Shown here: positions 46,071 to 56,899 of the stretch, one piece after another
How positions within the stretch are numbered: position 1 is the stretch's first letter
How the letters are laid out: every line of letters begins with the position of its first letter
Assembly: GCF_963678635.1 (NCBI RefSeq)
Contig: NC_087062.1
Span: 50,050,178 to 50,110,177 of the forward strand
Direction of reading: 5' to 3'
Source of the DNA: Symsagittifera roscoffensis
Taxonomy: Eukaryota > Xenacoelomorpha > Acoela > Convolutidae
Length of the DNA: 60,000 nucleotides
Notes under the pieces: model-generated
Seen by the model: only the letters and a program-made list of their open reading frames with translations
Told to the model about the DNA's origin: nothing
Database searches by the model: none
Program-made: the position numbers and the translations under genes

Positions 46071-46730
46071 ATTAGTTTTTAAAAAAAACACCTGAACACC
46101 TGAACTGAATTCGGTAAGCACAAGATTTGAGGTTCACCTAATTTGTTAAAAAATCCCAAGGAAATTTACTGAATCACAAAATTCTGGAGATAAAATTGGC
46201 TCGCATACATTTCAAATTCGTCTAAGCAGAATAGTCAAGCAATTAAACGTTGAAAAAGTTTGAGTTTATTCATGAAGAAAATCGGTTGGTCAATGTTATA
46301 CATTTGTCTATTAAAACCATTCAAGCAATGGAATTTTGAAAATATTCAGGTATTTTTGGCCGAGTTTTTCCACAAAAAACTATCGTTTTTCAATGGAAGC
46401 AAACCAAAATTAAGTTTTCATTAAATTTTTGTTTCGCTTATTTTGATAGTTTGAAAGCTGTAACAGGTTGCTTTTAAAAACTTGAAATTTCAGCGAAACG
46501 ATTTGATCTGAAAAGCTATTTGAACTAGTCTTGTTCTAGGACTAGAGTGCTAAATTCGTCATTAATTTTAAAATACACAGACGTCATGTCAATTTTTGAC
46601 CGAACAAGGGCTTGATTTGATAGGTTTTTTGTTTTGAGCAAAAAAAAAACATATTCTATTTGAAGCGAAGCAGCTTTGCTTCAATTTTTCCTTGTTTCGA
46701 TTCAATTTACGATTGAATGACCTCTGGGCA

Positions 46731-46812
46731 GACAGGGTGGCCGAGTGGTTAAGGCGTTTGACTGCTAATCCAAAACCTTCCACTTGCTTGGGTTCGAATC
46801 ATATCTCTGTCG
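46731..46812 (+). tRNA. tRNA-Ser(GCT)-like, F type (A37 kept)
   Basis: Acceptor, D arm and A box are consensus. Anticodon stem TTTGA/TCCAA has one mispair, loop CTGCTAA, T loop TTCGAAT, T stem TTGGG/CATAT weak. Confidence 0.56.
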
Positions 46813-47467
46813 ATTAGTTTTTAAAATCACCTGAACACCTGAACTGAATTCGGTAAGCAGAACAATTGATGTTCACCTAATTTGTTAAAAACTCACCAGG
46901 AAATTTACTAAATCACAAAATTCTGGAGATAAATTGGCTCGCAAACATTTCAAATTCGTCTAAGCAGACTAGTCGAGCAATTGAACAATGACACTTTTTA
47001 TATTTTTTCATAAAGAAAATCGGTCGGCCAAAGTTATACGTTTTTGTATTGGAACTATTCAAGTAAAGGAATTTCGAAAAAAATCAAGTTTATTTTTTGG
47101 CCCAGTTTTTTCACAAAAAAAATTATCGTTTTTAAATGGGAGCAGATCAAAATTAAAATTTCCTTATGTTTTTGTTTCGCTTCCACTGATAGTTTGAAAG
47201 CTGTAACAAATTCTTTGAAAAATTTGAAATTTCAGCGAAACGATTTGGTCTGAAATTGAACTCGTCTTGTTCTAGGACTAGAGTGCTAAATTTGTCATTA
47301 CATTTCAAATACCAGGACGTCAAGTCTAACTTTGATCGAACAATGGTTTGATTTGATAGGTTTTTTTTTGTTATGAGCAAAAAAAAATATTCTATTTGAA
47401 GCGGAGCATCTTTGCTTCAATAAATTTATTGGTTCGATTCAATTTACAAACAAATGAACTCTGGTCA

Positions 47468-47549
47468 GACAGGGTGGCTGGGTGGTTCAGGCGTTGGACT
47501 GCTCATCCAATACAGCCTGCGTGCTTGGGTTTGAATCCCATATCTGTCG
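47468..47549 (+). tRNA. tRNA-Ser(GCT)-like, second right-arm series
   Basis: Counterpart of 43,932 (shared ATATCTGTC end). Anticodon arm perfect with CTGCTCA; D arm GCTGGGTGGTTCAGGC; one acceptor mispair. Confidence 0.6.
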
Positions 47550-48166
47550 ATTAGTTTTTAAAAACACCTGAACTGAAATCGGTGAGCACAACAATTGAAG
47601 TTTACCTAATCTTTTAATAACTCCGGGAAAATTACTAAATCACAAAAATCTAGAGTCAAACTTGGCTCGCAAACTTTTCAAGGTCGTCTAAGAATAGTCA
47701 ACCAATTAAACGTTGAAAAAATCTAAAATTAGTCATGAAGATTTTCGGTTGGCCAGTGTTATACGTTTTTCTAATGAAGACATTCAAGCAATGGAAATTT
47801 GAAAAACTTCAGGTTTTCTTGGCCGAAATTTTCTACTAAAAGTTATCTTTTTTCAAAGGAAGCAATTCAAAATTAAGTTTTCCTTAAATTTTTGTTTTGC
47901 TTCCTTTGATAGTTTGAAAGCTGTAACAGGTTGCTTCTAAAAAGTTGAAATTTCAGCGAAACAATTTGGGCTAGAAAAAAATTGTGAACTATTTCTGTTC
48001 TAGGACTAGAAAACTTAGTTCGTCATTACAGTTCAAATACATCGACTTCAAGTCTATTTTTGATCAAACAAGGGCTTTATTTGATAGGTATTTTGTTTTG
48101 AGCAAAAAATATTTTCTATTTGAAGCGAAGCATCTCTGCTCCAATTCTTTATTGTTTCACTGGTCA

Positions 48167-48248
48167 GACTGGGTGGCTGAGTGGTTAAGGTGTTGGACTG
48201 CTCTTTCAATGCAGTCTGCATGCATGGGTTTGAATCCCATCTCTGTCG
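48167..48248 (+). tRNA. tRNA-Ser(GCT)-like, second right-arm series
   Basis: The variable arm forms a perfect 5-bp hairpin (ATGCA GTC TGCAT). Loop CTGCTCT, anticodon stem TTGGA/TTCAA with one G-T. Acceptor GACTGGG has one T-T. Counterpart of 44,632 without the insertion. Confidence 0.63.
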
Positions 48249-48892
48249 ATTAGTGTTTGAAAACACCGAACTGAATTCGCTAAGCACAACAATTGATGTA
48301 TACCTAATTTGTTAATAACATACCTGAAAGTTTACTAAATCACAAAATTCAAGAGGGAAAATTGGCTCGCAAATTTTTCAATTTTGTCTGAGCAGAATAG
48401 TCAAGCATAAAACCGTTGAAAAAAATTAAGTTTATTCATGAAGAAATTCGGTTGGCCAATGTAATACGTTCTTCTAATAAAGCCATTCAAGCAATGGAGT
48501 TTTGAAAAACGTTTCTTTTTACTGGCCGAGTTTTTGCCACAAAAAATTATCGTTTTTCAAAGGAAGCAATATAAAATTGGAATTTCCTTAATTTTTTGTT
48601 CCGCATCGTTTGATAGTTTCAAAGCTCTAACAGGTGGCTAAGAAAAACTGGATTTTTTAGCGAAAAGATTTGGTCTATGAAAAGATTTGCACTAGTCTTG
48701 TTCTAAGACTAGTGAGTTTATTTCATCAATACATTTCATATACCCAACTTCAAGTCTGGTTTTGATTGAACAATGGCTTGATTTGATACGTTTTTTTGTT
48801 CTGAGCGAATAATTTTTCTATCTGAAGCGGAGCATCTTTGCTTTAAAGTTTTATTGGTTCGATTCAAGTAACAAACGAATGAACTCTGGGCA

Positions 48893-48974
48893 GACAATGT
48901 GGCCGAGTGGTTAAGGCGTTGGACTGTTCATGCAATGCAGTATGTGTGCGTGGGTTTCAATCCCATCTCTGTCG
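48893..48974 (+). pseudogene. tRNA-like, anticodon changed to GTT
   Basis: Loop CTGTTCA gives anticodon GTT (asparagine-type). Acceptor GACAATG has two mispairs, T loop TTTCAAT. Counterpart of the truncated 45,307 copy. Confidence 0.5.
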
Positions 48975-49591
48975 ATTAGTTTTTAAAAACACCTGAACTG
49001 AATTCGGTAAGCACAACAATTGATGTTTACCTAAATTGTTAATAACTCACCAGGAAAATTTTTAAATTACAAAACTCTGGAGATAAAATTGGCTCGCAAA
49101 CTTGTCAAATTCGTCTAAGCAGAAAAGTCAAGCAATTAAACGTTGAAAAAGTTTAAGTTTATTCATAAAAAAATCGGTCGGCCAATGTTATACGTTTTTC
49201 TATTGAAACCATTCAAGTTTTTGGGCCCAGTTTTTCCACAAAAAATTATCGTTTTTAAATGCAAGCAGATCAAAACTAAAAATCCTTAAATTTTTGTTTC
49301 GCTTCCTCTGATTGATTGAAAGCTGTAACAGGGTGCTTTGAAAAACTGAAATTTCAGCGAAACGATTTGGTCTGAAAAACTATTTGAACTAGTCTTGTTC
49401 TAGGACTAAAGTGCTAAATTCGTCAAGACTTTTCAAATACCAGGACGTCAAGTCTATCTTTGATCGTACAATGGTTTGATTTGATAGGTTTTTTTTGTTT
49501 TGAGCTAAAAAAAATTCTATTTGAAGCGGAGCAACTTTACTTCAATTTTTTTTTGGTTTGATTCAATTAACAAACAAATGAACTCTGGTCT

Positions 49592-49673
49592 GACAGGGTG
49601 GCCGAGTGGTTAAGGCGTTGGACTGCTCATCTAATACAGTCTGCGTGCGTGGGTTTGTATCCCATCTCTTTCT
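49592..49673 (+). tRNA. tRNA-Ser(GCT)-like
   Basis: The A box is consensus, anticodon stem TTGGA/TCTAA pairs, loop CTGCTCA. Acceptor CTCTTTC gives one mispair, T loop TTTGTAT, discriminator T. Confidence 0.58.
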
Positions 49674-50298
49674 ATTAGATTTTGAAAACACCTGAACTGA
49701 GTTCGGTAAGCACAACAATTGATGTTTACCTAATTTTCTAATAGCTCACCAGGAAAATTACCAAATCACAAAACTCTAGGGATAAACTTGGCTCGCAAAC
49801 TTTCCAAGTTTGTCTAAGCAGAATAGTCAAGGAATAAACCGTTGAAAAAGTTTAAAATTATTCATGAAGAAATTAGGTTGGCCAATGTTATACGTTTTTC
49901 TAATAAAGCCATTCAAGCAAGGGAATTTTGGAAAAACTTCGAGTTTTTTTGGCCGAGTTTTTCCACAAAAAATTTATCGTTTTTCAATGGAAGCAATTCA
50001 AAACTAAGTTTTCCTTAAGTTTTTGTTTCGCTTTCTTTGATAGTTTGAAAGCTGTAATATGTTGCTTTTAAAAACTTGAAATTTCAGCGAAACAAATTGG
50101 GCTAGAAAAAATTTTTGATCTAGTCTTGTTCTAGGACTAGAAGGCGAAGTTCGTCATAACAGTTCAAATACATAGACTTCAAGTCTATTTTTGATCGAAC
50201 AAGGGATTGATTTGATAGTTTTTTTATTTTGAGCAAAAAAAAATATTCTATTTGAAGTGAAGCATTATGCTTCAGTTTTTTTATTGTTTCTTAGGCCA

Positions 50299-50380
50299 GA
50301 CAGGGTGGCCGACTGGTTAAGGTGTTCGACTGCTGTTCCAATTCAGTCTGCGTGCGTGGGTTTGAATCCCATCTCTGTCG
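50299..50380 (+). tRNA. tRNA-Ser(GCT)-like
   Basis: Acceptor GACAGGG/CTCTGTC and T arm intact. Anticodon stem TTCGA/TCCAA has one C-C, loop CTGCTGT. A box altered (GCCGACTGG). Confidence 0.6.
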
Positions 50381-51232
50381 ATTAGTTTTTAAAAACACCG
50401 AAATAAATTCGGTAAGCACCTCAATTGATGTTTACCTAATTTTTCAATAACTCACCAGGAAGTTTACTAAATCACAAAACTGTAGAATAAAAATGGCTCG
50501 CAAACTTTACAAATTCGTCTAAGCAGACTATTCAAGCAATTAAACAACGAAAAATTTTAAGTTTATTCATAAAGAAAATCGGTTGGCCAATGTTATACGT
50601 TTTTCTAATAAACCCATTCAAGCAAGGGAATTTTGAAAAATTTCAGGTTTTTTTTGGCCGAGTTTTTCCACAAAAAACTTATCGTTTCTCAATGGAAGAA
50701 TTTCAAAACTAAGTTTTCCTTAAATTTTTGTTTCGCTTCCTTTGATAGTTTGAAAGCTGTAACAGGTTGCTTTTAAAAACTTGAAATTTCAGCGAAACAA
50801 TTTGGGCTAGAAAAAAATTTTGATCTAGTCCTATTCTAGGACTAGAAAGCGAAGTTCGTCATAACATTTCAAATACATAGACTTCAAGTCTATTTTTGAT
50901 CGAACTACGGATTGATTTGATAGGTTTTTTATTTTGAGCAAAAAAAATATTCTATTTGAAGCGAAGCATTTTTGCTTCAGTTTTTTTATTGTTTCTCTGG
51001 CGAAACGATTTGGTCTGAAAAACTACTTGAACTAGTCTTGTTCTAGGACTAGAGTGCTTAATTCGTCATTACATTTCAAATACACAGACCTCAAGTCTAT
51101 CTTTGATCGAACAATGGTTTGATTTGATGTTTTTTTTTGTTTTGAGCAAAAAAAACATCCTATTTGAAGCAAAGCATCTTTGCTTTAAAATTTATTGGTT
51201 CGATTCAGTAACAAACCAATGAACTCTTGTCA

Positions 51233-51314
51233 GACAGAGTGGCCGAGTGGTTAAGGTGTTCGACTGCTCTTGCAATTCAGTCTGCGTGCGTGGGTTTGAA
51301 TCCCAGCTCTGTCA
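51233..51314 (+). tRNA. tRNA-Ser(GCT)-like
   Basis: Acceptor GACAGAG/CTCTGTC is fully Watson-Crick, unique in the window. Discriminator A. Anticodon stem TTCGA/TGCAA has two mispairs, loop CTGCTCT. Confidence 0.55.
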
Positions 51315-51945
51315 ATTAGTTTTTAAAAAATTAAGATATTTAGGTAAGATGTTTACCTAATTTTTCAATAACTCACCAGGAAGTTAACTAAATCACAAAA
51401 CTGTAAAAGTAAAATTGGCTCGCAAACTTTACAAATTTGTCTAAGCAGACTAGTCAAGCAATTAAACGATGAAAAATTTTAAGTTTATTCATGAAGAAAA
51501 TCGGTTGGCCAATGTAATACGTTTTTTCTAATGAAACCACTCAAGGAATGGAGTTTTGAAAAACTTCAGGTTTTTTTTGGCTGAAATTTTCCACAAAAAC
51601 ATCATCGTTTTTCAATGGAAGCATTTCAAAACTAAATTTTCCTTAAATTTTTGTTTCGCTTCCTCTGATAGTTTGAAAGCTATAACAGGTTGCTTTTCAA
51701 AACTTGAAATTTCAGCGGAACAATTTGGGCTAAAAAACAATTCGAACTAGTCCTGTTCTAGGACTGGAAAGCTAAAATTGTCAATACATTTCAAATACAT
51801 AGACGTCAAGTCTATTTTTGATCGACAAATGGCTTGATTTGACAATTTTTTTGTTTTAAGCAAAAAAAATCCTATTTGAAGTGAAGCATCTTTGCTTCAT
51901 TTTTTTTTGTTTCGATTCAATTTACCATTGAATGAACTCTGATTA

Positions 51946-52027
51946 GGTAGGGTTGCCGAGAGGTTAACGCGGTTGACTGCAGATCCTATACGTTTTGCTC
52001 GCGTGGGTTGGAATCTCATCTCTGTCG
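51946..52027 (+). pseudogene. tRNA-like, C type, anticodon GCA
   Basis: Sense start GGTAGGGTTGCCGAGAGG shows C type. Loop CTGCAGA gives GCA (cysteine-type). Anticodon stem GTTGA/TCCTA is mostly unpaired; T loop TTGGAAT. Confidence 0.52.
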
Positions 52028-52304
52028 ATTAGTTTTTTTAAAACCCCTGAACTGAATTCGGGAACCACAAAAATTGATGTTTACCTAGTTTGTTAATAAC
52101 TCAACAGGAAATTTACTGAATCACAAAATTCTACCGATAAAATTTAAAGTTTTCAAATTTGTCTATTCAAGCAATTAAACAATGACAAAGTTTATTTTTT
52201 TTTCAAAAAGAAAATTGGTTGGCCAATATAATACGTTTTTCTGTATTTTCATTTCGCTTCTACTGATAGTTTGAAAGATGTAACAGGTTGCTTTGAAAAA
52301 CTTT

Positions 52305-52389
52305 GACAGGGTGGCCCCCGAGTGGTTAAGGTGTTGGTTTGCTCTTCCAAGACAGACTGCGCGTGTGGGTTTGAGTCCCATCTCTGTCA
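52305..52389 (+). pseudogene. tRNA-Ser(GCT)-like with D-arm insertion, fused 5' flank
   Basis: 85 nt with three extra bases in the D arm (GGCCCCCGAG). Acceptor and T arm pair, discriminator A. Its 5' end abuts GCTTTGAAAAACTT of the monomer body, so the normal 5' flank and upstream hairpin are gone. Confidence 0.58.
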
Positions 52390-52781
52390 ATTAGTTTTCA
52401 AAATCACCTGAACTGAATTCGGTAAGCACAACATTTGATGTTTACCTAATTTGTTAATAATTCACCGGAAAATTTACAAAATCACAAATTTCTAGAGATA
52501 AAATTGGCTCGAGTTGTTCGAAAGCTGTAACAAGTTGCTTTGAAAAACTTGAAGTTTCATCGAAATGATTTGGTCTGAAAAACGATTTGAACTAGTCTCG
52601 TTCTAGGATGAGAGTGCTAAATTCGTCATTACAATTCAAATTCACAGACGTTAAGTCTATTTTTGATCGAACAATGGTTTGATTTGATAGGTTTTTTTGT
52701 ATTACTCTATTTGAAGCGGAGCATCTTTGCTTCAAACTTTTATTGATTCAATTCAATAAACAAACGAATGCCTGCTGTTCA

Positions 52782-52863
52782 GACATGGTGGCCGAGTGGT
52801 TAAGGCGTTGGACTGATCATCCAATACAATCTGCGTGCGTGGATTTGAATCTCATCTCTGACT
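52782..52863 (+). pseudogene. tRNA-like, anticodon GAT
   Basis: The anticodon stem is perfect but loop CTGATCA gives GAT (isoleucine-type). Acceptor GACATGG/CTCTGAC has two mispairs; T stem GTGGA/CTCAT altered. Confidence 0.52.
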
Positions 52864-53466
52864 TTTAGTTTTCAAAAACACCTGAACTGAATTCGGTAAG
52901 CACAAAAATTGATGTTTACCTAATTTGTTAATAATTCACCGGAAAATTTACAAAATCACAAATTTCTAGAGATAAAATTGGCTCGAAAACTTTTAAGTTT
53001 ATTCATGAGGAAAATCGGTTGGCCAATGCTACAATTTTTTATCTAAACCAATCAAGGAATGGAATTTTGAAAAATTTTAAATTACTTTCTTGGCCCAGTT
53101 TTTTTTTCACGAACAAACATCCTTTTTAAGTGGAAGCAGATCAAAATTTAAACTTACTAAAATTTTTGTTTCGCTTCCTCTGTTAGTTTGAAATCTGTAA
53201 CAGGTTGCTTTGAAAAACTTGAAATTTCAGCGAAACGATATGGTCTGAAATACGGTTTGAACTAGTCTCGTTCTAGGACTAGAGTGCTAAATTTGTCATT
53301 GCGTTTGAAGTACACAGACGTTAAGTCTATTTTTGATCGAATAATGGTTTGATTTATAGTTTTTTTTTGTTTTGAGCAAAAAAAAAGTTTTCTACTTGAA
53401 GCGGATCATCTCTGCTTTAAAGTTTTATTGGTTCGATTCAATTAACAAACAAATGCATTCAGGTCA

Positions 53467-53548
53467 GGCAAGGTGGCCGAGTGGTTAAGGCGTTGGATTG
53501 CTAATCCAAAACAGTCTGCTTGCGTGGGTTTGAATCCCAGCTCTGTCG
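53467..53548 (+). tRNA. tRNA-Ser(GCT)-like with A37 and perfect anticodon arm
   Basis: TTGGA TTGCTAA TCCAA is the most canonical anticodon arm in the window. D arm and A box are consensus. Acceptor GGCAAGG/CTCTGTC has one mispair; T stem GTGGG/CCCAG one. Confidence 0.63.
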
Positions 53549-54199
53549 ATTAGTTTTTAAGAACCTCTGAACTGAATTCGGTAAGTACAATGATTGATGT
53601 TTACCTAAATTATTAATAAATCATCGGGAAATTTAATTAATTAAAAAATTCTGGAGACAAAATTGGCTCAAAAACTTTTTAAATTCGTCTAAGCAGATTA
53701 GTCAAGCAATTAAACGTTGAAAAAATTTAAGTTTATCAAAAAAAAATCGGTCTGCCAATGTTATACGTTATTCTATTGAAACCATTCAAATAATGGAGTT
53801 TTGAAAAATTTGAAGTTACTTTTTCGGCCCAGTTTTTTCACAAAAAATCATCTTTTTTAATTGGAAGCAGATCAAAATTAAACATCCTTAAATTTTTGTT
53901 TCGCTTCCTCTGATAGTTTGAAAGCTGTAACAGGTTGCTTTGAAAAAAATGAAATTTCAGCGAAACGATTTGGTCTGAAAAACGATTTGAACTAGACTCG
54001 TTCTAGGACTAGAGTGCTAATTTCGTCATTACAATTCAAATACACGGACGTCAAGTCTATCTTTGAACGAACAATGGTTTGATTTGATAGGTTTTTTTTT
54101 TGTTTTGAGCAAAAAAAAAGTATTTTATTTGAAGCGGAGCATCTTTGCTTTAAAATTTTATTGGTTCGATTCAATTAGCAAACGAATGAACTCTGGGCA

Positions 54200-54281
54200 G
54201 ACCAGGTGGCCGAGTGGTTAATGTGTTTGACTACTCATCCAATACAGTATGCTTGCGTGGGTTTGAATCCGATCTCTTTCG
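54200..54281 (+). pseudogene. tRNA-like, anticodon ACT
   Basis: Loop CTACTCA gives ACT. Acceptor GACCAGG/CTCTTTC has three mispairs, and anticodon stem TTTGA/TCCAA one. Confidence 0.5.
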
Positions 54282-54629
54282 ATTAGTTTTTAAAAACATC
54301 TGAGTTGAATTCCGTAAGCACAACAAATGATGTTTACCTAACTCGTTAATAATTTACCGGGAAATTTACAAAATCACAAAAGTCTAGAGATAAAATTGGC
54401 TCGAAAACTTTTCAAATTCGTCTCAACAGAATAGTCAAGCAATTAAACGTTGAAAAATTTTAAGTTTATCCATGAAGGAAACCGGTTGCCAATGTTATAC
54501 GTTTTTCTATCTAAACCATTCAAGGAATGGAATTTTGAAAAATTTTCAAGTTACGTTCTGGGCCCAGTTTTTTCACAAAAAAGCATCGTTTTTAAATGGA
54601 AGCAGATCAGATTTAAAAAATTCATAAAT

Positions 54630-54785
54630 TTTTGTTTCGCTTCCTCTGATAGTTTGAAAGCTCTAACAGGTTGCTTTGAAAAACTTGAAATTTTGGCGAA
54701 AAGATTTGGTCTAAAAAAAGATTTGAAGCAACCTGTTACAGCTTTCAAACTATCAGAGGAAGCCAAACAGCAAAGTAAGGAATTT
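54630..54785. repeat. Second inversion junction
   Basis: Plus-oriented sequence (GCTTCCTCTGATAGTTTGAA, then AACAGGTTGC) is followed after about 35 bp by its reverse complement (GCAACCTGTTACAGC, then CTATCAGAGGAAGC). From about 54,727 the monomer runs in the minus orientation. Confidence 0.85.
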
Positions 54786-55120
54786 TAATATTGATCTGCT
54801 TCCGTTTAAAAATGATGCTTTTTGAAAAAAGCTGGGCCAAAAAAAACGTAACCTGAAATTTTTCAAAATTTTTTTACCTGAATGGTTTCACTAGAAAAAC
54901 TTATAACTTTGGCGAACCGATTTTCTTCATGAATAAACTTAAAATTTTTCAACGTTCAATTGCTTGACTATTCTGCTTAGGCGAAATTAGAAAGTTTGCG
55001 AGCCAATTTTGTCTCTAAAATTTTGTGATTTTGGAAATTTCCCGGTGATTTAATAACAAATTAGGTAAACATCAATTGTTTTGCTTACCGAAATCAGTTC
55101 AGTTGTTTTTAAAAACAAAT

Positions 55121-55202
55121 CGACAGAGATGGGACTCAAACCCACGCAAGCAGACTGTATTAGATAAGCAGTCCAACGCCTTTACCACTCGGCCATATTG
55201 GC
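55121..55202 (-). pseudogene. tRNA-Ser(GCT)-like in flipped monomer
   Basis: The only minus-strand copy right of 42.66 kb. Acceptor GCCAATA/CTCTGTC has four mispairs, but the anticodon arm (loop CTGCTTA) and T stem pair. Confidence 0.58.
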
Positions 55203-55479
55203 TGACCAGAGTTCATTCGTTTGTTAATGGAATCGAACCAATAAAATTTTAAATCAAAGATGGTCCGCTTCAAATAGAACACTTTTTTTTGCTCAAAACA
55301 AAAAAAACCTATCAAATTAAACCATTGTTCGATCAAAGATAGACTTGACGTCTGTTTATTTCAAATGTAATGACGAATTTAGCACTCTAGTCCTAGAACG
55401 AGACTAGTTCGAATCGTTTTTCAGACCAAATTCTTTCGCTGAAAGTTCAAGTTTTTCAAAGCAACCTGTTACAGCTTTC

Positions 55480-55500
55480 AAACTATACACATACGTCAAG
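55480..55500. repeat. Third inversion junction (return to plus orientation)
   Basis: Minus-oriented sequence ending in CAGCTTTCAAACTATA is joined to plus-oriented ACATACGTCAAGTCTATTTT. This closes a flipped segment of about 0.76 kb that began near 54,727. Confidence 0.8.
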
Positions 55501-55638
55501 TCTATTTTTGATCGAGCAATGGCTTGATTTGATAAGTTTTTTGTTTTGAGCAAAAAAAACTTTCTATTAAAATCGAAGCAACTTTGCTTTAGTTTTTTAT
55601 TGGTTCGATTCTTTTTAGCAATTACTGACTTCTGGTCT

Positions 55639-55724
55639 TACAGGTTGCTCGAGAATTTAGGGCATCGAAGTGCTATTCAAATTTATCTTATCTGCGTGCG
55701 TGAGTCCGAATCTCATCCCTGTCG
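55639..55724 (+). pseudogene. Decayed tRNA-Ser remnant, right outer family
   Basis: Starts TACAGGTTGCTCGAG and has a TCGAAGTGCTATTCAA anticodon hairpin and B box GAGTCCGAATCTC. The variable arm is enlarged (about 86 nt in all). Confidence 0.78.
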
Positions 55725-56379
55725 ATAAGTTTTTAAAAACACCTGAACTCAATTCTGTAAGCACAAAAAGTGATATTTATCAAATTTTGTTAATAACTCA
55801 ACAAAAAGTTTGTCAGATCACAAAAATCTGGAAAAAGAATCGGCTCGCAATATATTGAAGATCGTCTAATCAGACTAGTCAAGCAACCAAATGTTGAAAA
55901 GTTTTAAGTTTGTTCATGAAGAAAGTCGGATGGCCAATGTTATACGTTTTTCTATTGAAACCACTCAAGGCATGGACTTTTGAAAAAATTCAGGTTACTT
56001 TTTTGGCTGAGTTTTTCCACATACAACTATCTTTTTTCAGCGGAACCATTATAAATTTAGGTTTTCATTAAGTTTTTGTTTCGCACCGTTTGATAGTTTC
56101 AAAACTCTATCAGGTTGTTTAGAAAAACTGGAAATTTCAGCGAAACGAGTTGGTCTTTAAAAAGCTTTGCGCTAGTCCTGTTCTAAAACTAGTGTGCTAA
56201 CTTTGTCATAACATTTTTTTGTACAAAGACGTCAAGTCCATTTTTGATCAAACAATGGCTTGATTTGATACGTTTTTTTTTGTTTTGAGCATAAAAAAAC
56301 TATTCTATTTGAAGCGAAGCAATTTTGCTTTAAAATTTTAATGGTTTGACTCAATTTACCAATGGTTAACCTCTGGTCT

Positions 56380-56459
56380 TACAGGCTGGTCGAGAGGTGA
56401 GTGCGTTGAAGTGCTATCAATATGTTCTGCGTGCGTGCGTACGAAACCCAGCCCTGTCC
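56380..56459 (+). pseudogene. Decayed tRNA-Ser remnant, right outer family
   Basis: Starts TACAGGCTGG, as in the left outer family. B box destroyed (GCGTACGAAACCC); anticodon TTGAAGTGCTATCAA lacks one base. Confidence 0.78.
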
Positions 56460-56899
56460 AGTAAGTTTTTAAAAACACCTGAATTGATTTCGGTGGGCAC
56501 AACAACTGATGCTTACCTGATTATGGTTAAAAAATCACCAAAAATTTGTCAGATCACAAAAATTTGAAGAAGAATCTGCTCGCAAACCATTGAAGCTCGT
56601 GTAAGCAGACTAGTCAAGCAACCAAGCGTTTAAAAAATTTAAGTTTGTTCATGAAGAAAATTGGATGGCTAACTTTATACGTTTTTCAATGGAAACCATA
56701 GGCATGAACTTTTGAAAAACTTAAGGTTACTTTTTTGGCCGAGTTTTTTCACAAAAACGTATCGTTTTTCGACGGAAGCGATTCAAAATAGGTTTCCTTT
56801 TTTTTGTTTCGCTTAGTTTGATAGTTTCAAAGCTCTAAAAAGTTGCTCAGAAAAACTGGAAAATTTAGCGACATGATTTGGTCTATACAAAGGTTTGCA

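Larger units (their letters stand above)
42661..51900 (+). repeat. Inner block, right of the inversion
   Basis: Plus-strand monomers related to the left inner block, with two successive series of similar order: 43,932/44,632/45,307/45,989/46,731, then 47,468/48,167/48,893/49,592 (offset about 3,536 bp). Fusions at 43,568, 45,307 and 51,000 remove tRNA parts or whole segments. Confidence 0.85.
51901..55488 (+). repeat. Middle-family block, right arm
   Basis: Contains a C-type copy (51,946), a fused monomer (52,305), an A-like copy whose flank resembles the CTGTTCAGAC flank of left A copies (52,782), and further copies at 53,467, 54,200 and, inverted, 55,121. It is much shorter than the left middle block and not homogenised. 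Confidence 0.75.

Noticed and set aside
54450-54788. 112-codon frame, longest near the right end
   Set aside because: It spans the inversion joint and encodes the same segment forwards and backwards, so it is a by-product of the rearrangement.
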